15,588 nt of DNA from contig JBKPSJ010000305.1 in assembly GCA_046765875.1 (NCBI GenBank), positions 1-15,588 on the forward strand, in the 5' to 3' direction. Positions 6,958 to 12,561 of this stretch are shown here, piece by piece. Positions within the stretch are counted from its first letter, which is position 1. Every line of letters begins with the position of its first letter. The position numbers were made by a program, and so were the translations under genes. Under the pieces are notes generated by a model that worked only from the letters and a program-made list of their open reading frames with translations, did not search any database and was not told the origin of the DNA. This DNA comes from DASRHY01 sp046765875. Lineage in GTDB: Bacteria > Actinomycetota > Actinomycetes > Propionibacteriales > Kribbellaceae.

Positions 6958-7509
6958 ATGGACCTTACGATTCACACCACGGCGACCGCGCCCGCCCAGT
7001 CCAAGGCCCTGCTCGAGGGCATTGCCGAGGACCTCGGCTTCGTACCGAACCTGGCCGGTGCGGTCGCGGCTTCCCCGGCGCTGCTAGCCGGGTTCGACGG
7101 GCTGCGGCGCGCGGTCGGCGGCGCTGGGCTCGACCCGGTGCTCCGCGAGACCGCCGGTGTCGCGGTCGGTGTCGCGGCGGACAACCGCTACGGCGTGGCG
7201 TTCCACTCGACCGTCCTTGCCGGGCTGGGCGTCGCCGGCGAACAGATCGACCGGATGCGGGCCGGCGACGAGCCCGCCGATGCCCGCGGCGGTGCCGTCT
7301 ACGCGCTGGCCCGCGAGCTGGTACTCAGCCGCGGCAAGGTCGCCGACGGGACGATCGGGCGGGCGACCGAGGCGGGCCTATCGGCCGGCGAGATCCTCGA
7401 CATCGTCGTCGAGTGCACGTTCGCGGGCCTGGTCGGCACCGTCGACAACCTCGCCGGCCGCGTCCCGCTCGACGACTTCCTCAAGCCGCGCACGTGGAAG
7501 AGCCGATGA
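6958..7509 (+). CDS. Carboxymuconolactone decarboxylase (AhpD-like) family protein lacking the CxxC pair
   Basis: A 183-residue all-helical protein of the CMD/AhpD superfamily, which includes peroxidase-reducing disulfide proteins and some decarboxylases. The opening IAEDLGFVPNLAGAVAASP and the central DPVLRETAGVAVGVAADN are typical. The active-site region, usually CxYCVAFHS, reads NRYGVAFHS: both cysteines are replaced while the flanking residues and the His are retained. The only cysteine in the protein is in VVECTFAGL near the C-terminus. A classical AhpD thiol mechanism is therefore excluded by the sequence. GAGGGGA at 6946-6952 is the ribosome binding site for the ATG. It is divergent from the XRE regulator and probably under its control. 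Confidence 0.85.
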   Translation: MDLTIHTTATAPAQSKALLEGIAEDLGFVPNLAGAVAASPALLAGFDGLRRAVGGAGLDPVLRETAGVAVGVAADNRYGVAFHSTVLAGLGVAGEQIDRMRAGDEPADARGGAVYALARELVLSRGKVADGTIGRATEAGLSAGEILDIVVECTFAGLVGTVDNLAGRVPLDDFLKPRTWKSR

Positions 7510-7545
7510 CTTTCCAGGGCCGGTGGCATTGACGCCGCCGTCTCC

Positions 7546-7572
7546 AACGGTTAGGAAGGGTTCCTAACCGTT
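7546..7572. terminator. Bidirectional hairpin between convergent genes
   Basis: AACGGTTAGGAA, loop GGG, TTCCTAACCGTT: a perfect 12-bp inverted repeat 37 bases after the CMD-family stop and about 50 bases after the end of the convergent MMPL gene. The position suits a terminator for both, although there is no T-run on either side. A regulator site is less likely between two gene ends. Confidence 0.6.
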
Positions 7573-7622
7573 CGCAATGGAGGCTCATCCGGCGCCCCAC
7601 ACCGGGTGGGCGGTTCACGACC

Positions 7623-9773
7623 TCACCGCCTGGTGAGTTCGGGCTCCGGCAACGGCTTCCGTGACGGCCCCTCCTCGCGGAAGCCGTGCCGGCGCCACCA
7701 CCGGGCCATCGGCGCGGGCGCCCACCAGTTCGCCCGGCCGAGCAGCCGCATCGTCGCCGGCACCAGCAGCGCCCGTACGACCGTCGCGTCCAGCAGGATC
7801 GCGATCACCAGCCCGATCCCGAGCGCCTTGACGAACACGATCCCCGACGTCGAGAACGAGGCCACCACGATCACCAGCAGCATCGCCGCGCTGGTGATGA
7901 TCCGGCCGGTCCGCTGCAGCCCGGTCGCCACCGCGCCGGCGTTGTCGCCGGTGCGGTCGTACTCCTCGCGGATCCGGCTGAGCAGGAATACCTCGTAGTC
8001 CATCGACAGCCCGAACAGCACCGCGAACATCAGCACCGGGTTGGTGTAGTCGAGGAACCCCGACGAGGTGAACGCGAGCGGTCCGGACAGATGCCCGTCC
8101 TGGAAGATCCACACCAGCGCGCCGAACGATGCCGTCACCGACAAGACGTTCATCAGCACCGCCTTGACCGGCAGCACGACCGAGCCGAAGGCGAGGAACA
8201 GCAGCACACAGGTGCTCAGCACCACGAACGCCAGCATCAGCGGCAGCCGATTCAGCAGCGCGTCGAGCGAGTCTGCCGTCGCACCGGCTTCGCCGCCCAC
8301 CAGTGCGGTCATGCCCAGCGGTTTCGGCACGTCGCGGATCGTGTGCAACAGGTCCCGGGCGGCGAGGTCCTGGCCCCCGCGCGACGTGTGCACCAGCACG
8401 GATGCGAACCTATTCTTCGTCCCGTCCACCCGGACGTTCTCGACGCCGGCGAGGGGACCGAGCCGGTCGATGTAGGTCCGCAGCGCGGCGGGATCGTCGT
8501 ACCTGACCGCGACCATGTAGTCGGATCCGCCGGCGCCGGGGAAGTCCCGCGGCAGCGTATCGGCGACGATCCGGCTCTCGCTGCTCGCCGGCAGGACTCG
8601 GTGATCCACACCGCCGAGTTGGGCCTGCAGGAAGGGCAGGCCGAGCACGAGCAGCAGCGGTGCGATCACCACGACGTACAGGACCGGGCGGCGCATCACG
8701 CTGTGCGCGAGCCGGTACCAGGCGCCCCGCTCGCTCGACCCACCGGTCCGGAACGGCAGGCGCAACCGGTTCACGCGATGCCCGAGCACCGCCAGCAGCG
8801 CGGGCAACGCCGTCAGCGCGGCGATCATCGCGACACCGACGACGGCGGTCCCGCCGTACGCCATCGACCGCAGGAACATCAACGGGAAGAACGCCAGACT
8901 GGCCATCGCGATCGCCACGATGACGCCGGAGAACGCGACCGTTCGTCCGGCCGTCGCCATCGTCGTCACCACGGCCTGCTCGATATCGTCGCCCGCGGCA
9001 AGCTGTTCGCGGAACCGGGTGATCACGAACAACGCGTAGTCGATCGCCAGCCCGAGCCCGACCATCGTGACGATGTTGATCGAGAACACCGACACGTCGG
9101 TGACGAGCGTCAGCAGGCGCAGCACGGTGAACGCGCCGAGGATCGCCAGTCCGCCGATGATCAGCGGCAGGCTGGCCGCCACCAGTCCGCCGAACACGAC
9201 CACCAGCAGAACCAGCACCACCGGCAGCGAGATCGTCTCGGCCTTCTTGATGTCCTTCTCGGTCTGGCCGTTCGCCTCGTGGTAGACGGCAATCGCGCCG
9301 CCCAGTCGAACGTGCAGACCGGGTGCGTGACGCAACCGTGGTTCGATATCTCTGAATGTGCTCAGCCGGTTCTCCGGCGTCGCTCCGGCAAGGGTCAGCG
9401 CCGCGTACGTTCTGTGCTGGTCCCTCGACACGAAGGTCGGCGAGTGGGTCGACCAGAAGGTCGCCGTCCTCACCACGGTCCCGGGCGGCAGGTTCGCGAG
9501 GGCCGTCTCGACGTCCTTCCGGTACGTCGGATCGTCGACGGTCCGCCCGGGATCGTCGTACAGCACGATGACGTCGATCCCGTCCCGACCGAGGGTGCGC
9601 TCGATCTGGTCGAGCGCGCGGGAGGCCTCGCTGCCCGGCGAGTCGAAGCCACCGTTGGCCAGCGTGCCGAACACGCCACCGCCCCAGATCACCGCGACAA
9701 CGACGAACGCGCCGGTGAGCCCGAGCACCCAGCGCCGGCGGTGGTACACGAAACGGCCGAGCGCCTCGAACAC
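7623..9773 (-). CDS. MMPL-family (RND) exporter
   Basis: This 716-residue inner-membrane transporter has the two-fold RND layout: a first helix near residues 14-34, an extracytoplasmic domain, a bundle of helices from about 180 to 340, a second extracytoplasmic domain, and a second bundle from about 510 on. The proton-relay Asp-Tyr pairs of MmpL proteins are present in both halves: Asp245-Tyr246 (GLAIDYALFVITRF) and Asp592-Tyr593 (GLSMDYEVFLLSRI). Members export lipids, siderophores or drugs using the proton gradient; the cargo here is unknown. I chose the GTG at 9773 because GGGAGG sits about five bases before it; a TTG at 9785 would include that ribosome binding site in the coding sequence. 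It is divergent from a TetR repressor that probably controls it. Confidence 0.92.
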   Translation of the reverse strand: MFEALGRFVYHRRRWVLGLTGAFVVVAVIWGGGVFGTLANGGFDSPGSEASRALDQIERTLGRDGIDVIVLYDDPGRTVDDPTYRKDVETALANLPPGTVVRTATFWSTHSPTFVSRDQHRTYAALTLAGATPENRLSTFRDIEPRLRHAPGLHVRLGGAIAVYHEANGQTEKDIKKAETISLPVVLVLLVVVFGGLVAASLPLIIGGLAILGAFTVLRLLTLVTDVSVFSINIVTMVGLGLAIDYALFVITRFREQLAAGDDIEQAVVTTMATAGRTVAFSGVIVAIAMASLAFFPLMFLRSMAYGGTAVVGVAMIAALTALPALLAVLGHRVNRLRLPFRTGGSSERGAWYRLAHSVMRRPVLYVVVIAPLLLVLGLPFLQAQLGGVDHRVLPASSESRIVADTLPRDFPGAGGSDYMVAVRYDDPAALRTYIDRLGPLAGVENVRVDGTKNRFASVLVHTSRGGQDLAARDLLHTIRDVPKPLGMTALVGGEAGATADSLDALLNRLPLMLAFVVLSTCVLLFLAFGSVVLPVKAVLMNVLSVTASFGALVWIFQDGHLSGPLAFTSSGFLDYTNPVLMFAVLFGLSMDYEVFLLSRIREEYDRTGDNAGAVATGLQRTGRIITSAAMLLVIVVASFSTSGIVFVKALGIGLVIAILLDATVVRALLVPATMRLLGRANWWAPAPMARWWRRHGFREEGPSRKPLPEPELTRR

Positions 9774-9794
9774 GTGTCCTCCCAACCGGGCTAG

Positions 9795-9846
9795 GCTTAA
9801 CGGTGATCACTTCAGTGAACGCCGTTAACTGTGAACGGTGTTAACC
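9795..9846. promoter_or_regulatory. Array of three TetR operator-like sites
   Basis: Two tandem 16-bp copies, GTGAACGCCGTTAACT (9815-9830) and GTGAACGGTGTTAACC (9831-9846), match at 13 of 16 positions. A third, inverted and weaker copy lies at 9795-9810 (12 of 16). The best copy is itself almost symmetric: GTGAACG, C, CGTTAAC. The array fills the space between the MMPL and TetR genes, where both promoters must be, so a TetR dimer bound here would be expected to block both. Binding is inferred from position and symmetry. Confidence 0.6.
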
Positions 9847-9882
9847 ATAGTGGTCCTGTCAAGATCTGAGAAGGAGGCACCG

Positions 9883-10596
9883 GTGATCGATGTCGTCAGC
9901 AGGCGCGCCCAGGTGCGTGCGGCCACCGTCGCCGACATCAAGTCGGTGGCGCGCCGGCTGCTGGTCGACGGCGGTGTTGGCGCGATCAGCCTCCGTGCGG
10001 TGGCCCGCGAGCTCGGGCTCAGCGCACCGGCGCTGTACCGGTACTTCGGCAGCCTCGAGGAACTGGTCACCACGCTGATCGTCGACCTGTACGACGAGCT
10101 GACCGCGGCGATCACGGCCGCGCGCGATGCCGTACAGGCAGACGATCTGTCCGGTCGGTTGTACGCCGTGGCGCGGGAGATGCGCGCATGGGCGATCGCG
10201 CATCCGGCCGAGTTCGAGCTGATGTTCGCCGCACCGGTGCCGGACCTGCTGCGGACCGCCCCTGAGGAGCTGACCGAGTGCCATCAGGCCGGAATGCGGT
10301 TCGGTGCGGTCTTCAAGGAACTGCTGGCCCGGCTGTGGCGGCAGGAGCCGTTCCCGGTGCCGCCCGATGAGCACCTGGGGCCGGATCTGATCGAGCAGTT
10401 CACCGTCGACGCCGGATTCTTCGAGGGCATCCCGCCGGGCGCGGTGTACGTGACGCTCACCTACTGGACGCGGCTGTACGGCTTGATCTGCATGGAGGTG
10501 TTCGGCCAGCTCCACTGGGCGCTGCAGGAGGTCGAGCCGTACTTCGAGACGCAGCTGTGTGAGATGGCCGACTCACTGGGCCTGGAACGGCGGTAG
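9883..10596 (+). CDS. TetR/AcrR-family transcriptional regulator
   Basis: A 237-residue regulator with an N-terminal TetR helix-turn-helix at about residues 14-60 (VADIKSVARRLLVDGGVGAI, then LRAVARELGLSAPALYRYFGS). The C-terminal ligand domain with RAWAIAHPAEFELMFAAPVP resembles the WHG-type TetR_C group. GTG 9883 is preceded six bases away by AAGGAGG (9871-9877), which decides the start over a GTG at 9838 that would lie inside the operator array. It is divergent from the MMPL exporter and probably represses it and itself until a ligand, perhaps the exporter's cargo, binds. Confidence 0.92.
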   Translation: MIDVVSRRAQVRAATVADIKSVARRLLVDGGVGAISLRAVARELGLSAPALYRYFGSLEELVTTLIVDLYDELTAAITAARDAVQADDLSGRLYAVAREMRAWAIAHPAEFELMFAAPVPDLLRTAPEELTECHQAGMRFGAVFKELLARLWRQEPFPVPPDEHLGPDLIEQFTVDAGFFEGIPPGAVYVTLTYWTRLYGLICMEVFGQLHWALQEVEPYFETQLCEMADSLGLERR

Positions 10597-10608
10597 AGAC
10601 ATAGGCGA

Positions 10609-10688
10609 CCCGCGGGCGCTTCCATCCGCGCCGACCAGGATGGTCGATCTTCGGAAGGGCCAGGTGGACTGACCTGGCTGCCCGCGGG
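10609..10688 (+). ncRNA. Candidate structured RNA: 80-nt three-way junction after tetR
   Basis: The segment folds on paper with 27 base pairs. The outer stem pairs 10609-10617 (CCCGCGGGC) with 10680-10688 (9 bp). The first branch pairs 10619-10623 (CTTCC) with 10653-10657 (GGAAG) and is capped by CGACCA-GGA-TGGTCG at 10632-10646. The second branch is GCCAGGT-GGACTG-ACCTGGC at 10659-10678. The three helices are joined by single bases (10618, 10658, 10679). It starts 12 bases after the TetR stop and has no following T-run. It may be a 3'-UTR structure or terminator for tetR, an independent RNA, or a mobile-element hairpin; I know of no named family. The strand is not certain, because the inverted repeats exist on both. 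Confidence 0.4.
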
Positions 10689-10708
10689 CCGGGTGACTGG
10701 CGCTGGAT

Positions 10709-10722
10709 TGGCTAGCTAGCCA
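10709..10722. repeat. 14-bp perfect palindrome
   Basis: TGGCTAGCTAGCCA is perfectly symmetric and lies 20 bases after the three-way-junction fold, with no gene on either side. It could be a protein binding site or an element end; nothing nearby decides which. Confidence 0.5.
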
Positions 10723-10904
10723 CATGGTCCGTACAGCTTGTGGATTAGTGGGCGACTAGCCCGCCGCCACCTCACGAGTCCGATAGCTATGCATACCTTG
10801 GACCACCTCCCTTCACGTGTACCAGCGACCCTACGTCCCCCGGCCAAGTCGCTCAACGAGATTTGGCAATTCGCGCCCCTGGTCCGTGATGCAATCTCGC
10901 CGAT

Positions 10905-11203
10905 GTGTTCAGACTCGGTCTGCCGGCGGTGATCCCGGCCGTGGCGCTCGCCTGGTTCGCGTACTCCTCGTACCCGCGCGCCCCAGCTCGCAGAACAGGC
11001 CGTCGCCAAGGCGCACGAGCAGCAGAACGAACAGGTGAACGTGGAGCTACGCTCCGTGAGATCACAGGTCGCGCCGCTCGGGCCACGGTGCTACCTGCTG
11101 AACTCGCGATCGAGTCCGGGAAGATCCATTCACGGTCATCCCGCGGAAAGGCAACGTGAGCATCCCGGTGCCCAATCCGACTAGTGCGCAGACGCCGCGC
11201 TGA
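10905..11203 (+). pseudogene. Decayed single-span membrane protein gene, frames broken three times
   Basis: Protein-like sequence continues across three reading frames. From GTG 10905: FRLGLPAVIPAVALAWFAYS, a hydrophobic segment, then SYPRAPA. From 10984 in another frame: QLAEQAVAKAHEQQNEQVN, which looks like a charged coiled coil. From 11046: ATLREITGRAARATVLPAEL and then AIESGK. From 11129 in the third frame: FTVIPRKGNVSIPVPNPTSA, then QTPR and a TGA at 11201-11203. The order (membrane helix, coiled coil, globular tail) makes sense for one small protein of about 100 residues, so single-base losses are the likely cause. No family was recognised. It is best read as a relic; chance cannot be excluded. 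Confidence 0.4.
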
Positions 11204-11213
11204 CAGCTCTCGG

Positions 11214-11311
11214 TTGTGCACAGGAGAGGGTCGATCTCTGTGGACTCCGTGTGGAGAACAGGCTCGTTCCTGTGCACAAATCGGTCGTTGTTCTGGACAA
11301 CCTGTGGACGC
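11214..11311. repeat. Cluster of DnaA-box-like 9-mers with an 11-bp inverted repeat
   Basis: Against the actinobacterial DnaA box TTGTCCACA, four 9-mers differ at one position: TTGTGCACA (11214-11222), and on the minus strand TTCTCCACA (11250-11258), TTGTGCACA (11271-11279) and TTGTCCAGA (11292-11300). Two more differ at two positions, on the minus strand at 11240-11248 and 11303-11311. The two TTGTGCACA copies lie in an 11-bp inverted repeat, TTGTGCACAGG and CCTGTGCACAA (11214-11224 and 11269-11279). No perfect box is present and dnaA is not adjacent. A replication remnant, a DnaA-binding site or a different regulator's sites are all possible. Confidence 0.4.
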
Positions 11312-11368
11312 AGAAAATTGCTCAAAATCCTTGCCACAAAGGGCTTGCGCGACTTGGCTCGCACGGGA

Positions 11369-11560
11369 TAGAACTCTCTTACGCCCTCCCTTCGGGGAAG
11401 GCAGATCGGAAGGGAACCGAGGATCCATCCGGTGGGGAAACTCGCCGAAGGTTACCGGTGACGAGGTAGCCGGGTCTGACGGACCAGCCGTGAGATCGGA
11501 GGCGTCACGTTCTTCGGTCAAACGTGGGGCCCCTCAAACTCATACTTTGAGGGGCCCCAC
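11369..11560 (+). ncRNA. Candidate small RNA ending at a strong stem-loop
   Basis: A weak promoter-like pair, TTGCGC at 11345-11350 and TAGAAC at 11369-11374 with an 18-base spacer, precedes a stretch rich in short hairpins. The clearest is GCCCTCCC-TTCG-GGGAAGGC at 11383-11402, with a stable C(UUCG)G loop and one mismatch. The stretch ends at the 15-bp stem-loop of 11524-11560. A promoter, a structured body and a terminator would define a transcript of roughly 180 bases without a convincing coding frame. No known RNA family was recognised. The promoter is the weakest part, so the 5' end is approximate. Confidence 0.25.
11524..11560. terminator. Perfect 15-bp stem-loop
   Basis: GTGGGGCCCCTCAAA, loop CTCATAC, TTTGAGGGGCCCCAC. 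The stem is perfect, GC-rich at its base and A/T at the loop. No T-run follows on either strand. It lies about 95 bases beyond the stop of the minus-strand hotdog gene and at the end of the possible plus-strand transcript, so it could end transcription from either side. Confidence 0.65.
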
Positions 11561-11633
11561 ACCTACGTCTGGATCATTGTCCCGTACGGCGCCCCGCCCG
11601 TCCAAATTCACCGAGCGCGCAGTGACCGTCCGT

Positions 11634-11665
11634 GACCGCTAGCTGAAGAGACCGCTAGTTGAAGG
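11634..11665. repeat. 16-bp tandem duplication over a stop codon
   Basis: GACCGCTAGCTGAAGA (11634-11649) is followed directly by GACCGCTAGTTGAAGG (11650-11665), with 14 of 16 bases equal. The second unit includes the TAG stop (11655-11657, minus strand) of the hotdog-protein gene, so the first unit is a copy placed just after the stop. It looks like a slippage duplication. Confidence 0.65.
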
Positions 11666-12398
11666 CCGCGGGGTCGACCGCGATCCAGGTGTGCCTCGCC
11701 TGGGCGAGCGGCCGGCCGTCGGCGGCGTACAGGGTCGCGACGGTGTTGGTCTTGCGTCCCTCGCCGCCGAGCAGCCGGCCGGTCACGACGTATGTGTCGC
11801 CGGCGACCGGCCGCTCGTGGACCTTCGCCGTGAGCCGGCCGAGCACCATCGGGCGGCCGGTGATGTCGGCGGTCCAGCCGCCGGGGCAGTCGAGGGCGGC
11901 CCAGACATACACGGGGTCGACCAGGCCGTCCGTGCCGGCCAGGTCGGCCGGCGGGCTCCAGGTGCACGCGGTCCGGCCCTCGCTGTACCGTCCGGGACGC
12001 AGCCGCAGCCCCTCGGTGTTCGCCGGGCCGCAGGCGAAGCAGCTCGGGAACGGATGGTCCTGCAGGCCCTCGTACGCCGCCTCCGCGGCCAATGCCTGGT
12101 CGGGTGCGACCATCTCCGCGACCTCGGTCAATTCGTCGTCGCTGACCGTCCGGCCCTCCGCGACCACACCGTCGTCCGCTGCCAGCACCGCTGTCCGGTT
12201 GATGTCGGCCCGGTCGTCGCCGATGTCAAGTGTCAGGTCGATGTCCAGCGGTGGCGGCTTGCGCAGCGTCACCTGGACCGCGGCCCCGTCGGCCGCGGCA
12301 GCGAGCGCCGTCCCGACCAGACCCGCGCTGTAGCCGCCGTTCCCGGAGCGCTCCGGGCCCCGGAACCGCCGCCCGATCCGCACCACCCGCGTCTCCAC
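11655..12398 (-). CDS. Two-domain hotdog-fold (thioesterase-like) protein
   Basis: The 247-residue product resembles actinobacterial proteins with a PaaI-like hotdog fold. The C-terminal domain carries the group's pattern: HPFPSCFACGPANTEGLRLRPG (115-136, in parts, with the Cys pair 120 and 123), then VYVWAALDCPGGW (163-175) and LGRLTAKVHERPVAG (186-200). The N-terminal part (GNGGYSAGLVGTALA, then LRKPPPLDIDLTL) looks like a second hotdog half. Such proteins hydrolyse or bind acyl-CoA thioesters; the substrate is unknown and activity is inferred. The GTG at 12398 is preferred over an ATG at 12467 because a TANNNT element lies exactly seven bases upstream and family similarity starts there. 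It is divergent from the ROK-led sugar operon. Confidence 0.75.
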   Translation of the reverse strand: METRVVRIGRRFRGPERSGNGGYSAGLVGTALAAAADGAAVQVTLRKPPPLDIDLTLDIGDDRADINRTAVLAADDGVVAEGRTVSDDELTEVAEMVAPDQALAAEAAYEGLQDHPFPSCFACGPANTEGLRLRPGRYSEGRTACTWSPPADLAGTDGLVDPVYVWAALDCPGGWTADITGRPMVLGRLTAKVHERPVAGDTYVVTGRLLGGEGRKTNTVATLYAADGRPLAQARHTWIAVDPAAFN

Positions 12399-12405
12399 CC
12401 CAACG

Positions 12406-12411
12406 ACCCTA
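12406..12411 (-). promoter_or_regulatory. -10 element TAGGGT for a leaderless hotdog-protein transcript
   Basis: On the minus strand TAGGGT is followed by seven bases and the GTG at 12398, the same spacing as the XRE gene. It predicts a transcript beginning at or next to the start codon. Confidence 0.45.
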
Positions 12412-12418
12412 TGCGACG

Positions 12419-12466
12419 TGTCTCCAGACGGGCGCCAGTGGCGATACCCAGGGTGGAGCGGAGACA
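12419..12466. repeat. Inverted repeat in the hotdog/ROK intergenic region
   Basis: TGTCTCC (12419-12425) and GGAGACA (12460-12466) are 7-bp inverted arms separated by 34 bases. Between them ACCC-A-GGGT (12446-12454) is a shorter palindrome. The area lies upstream of both divergent genes, so one of these could be an operator for the amino-sugar operon. Confidence 0.3.
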
Positions 12467-12547
12467 TAGAGTTCCGGTAGGGCGTGGTCGAGGTCGGGGA
12501 TCCAGCCAGAGTCTGCGCGGAAGTGCGTGAACCGAGGGATAACGCTG

Positions 12548-12553
12548 CATAAT
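12548..12553 (+). promoter_or_regulatory. -10 element CATAAT for a leaderless sugar-operon transcript
   Basis: CATAAT is the closest match to TATAAT in the window and stands in unusually AT-rich sequence for this genome. It ends eight bases before the GTG at 12562, so the operon mRNA would start at or near the start codon. No ribosome binding site precedes the GTG. The -35 region is not clear. Confidence 0.5.
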
Positions 12554-12561
12554 GACGCTTC

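Larger units (their letters stand above)
10597..11654. other. Gene-poor kilobase with structured and decayed sequence
   Basis: Between the TetR stop and the hotdog-protein stop no intact gene is convincing. Open frames on either strand here are rich in Arg, Ser and Pro and match no family I know. From left to right the stretch holds a three-way-junction fold, a 14-bp palindrome, a broken coding relic, DnaA-box-like 9-mers, a UUCG hairpin, a strong stem-loop and a 16-bp tandem duplication, each listed separately. No tRNA, rRNA, tmRNA, RNase P RNA or known riboswitch signature was recognised. It could be the remains of an inserted element. Confidence 0.6.

Noticed and set aside
7546..7572. A TetR-type operator, since it shares AACGGTTA-like letters with the 9795-9846 array
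   Set aside because: It lies between two gene ends, not at a promoter, and does not match the array's consensus spacing; a terminator is simpler.
10609..10688. A tRNA gene
   Set aside because: The fold has three helices but no T-loop sequence, no anticodon-loop pattern and no 7-bp acceptor stem followed by a discriminator base.
10853..11521. A 222-codon minus-strand open frame in the non-coding kilobase
   Set aside because: Its composition (Arg, Ser, Ala, Pro) is like random GC-rich sequence, no motif or ribosome binding site is seen, and it runs through the DnaA-box-like cluster and the UUCG hairpin.
11205..11560. Chromosomal oriC, RNase P RNA or tmRNA
   Set aside because: There is no dnaA or dnaN nearby and no perfect DnaA box, and the conserved core sequences of rnpB and ssrA are absent.
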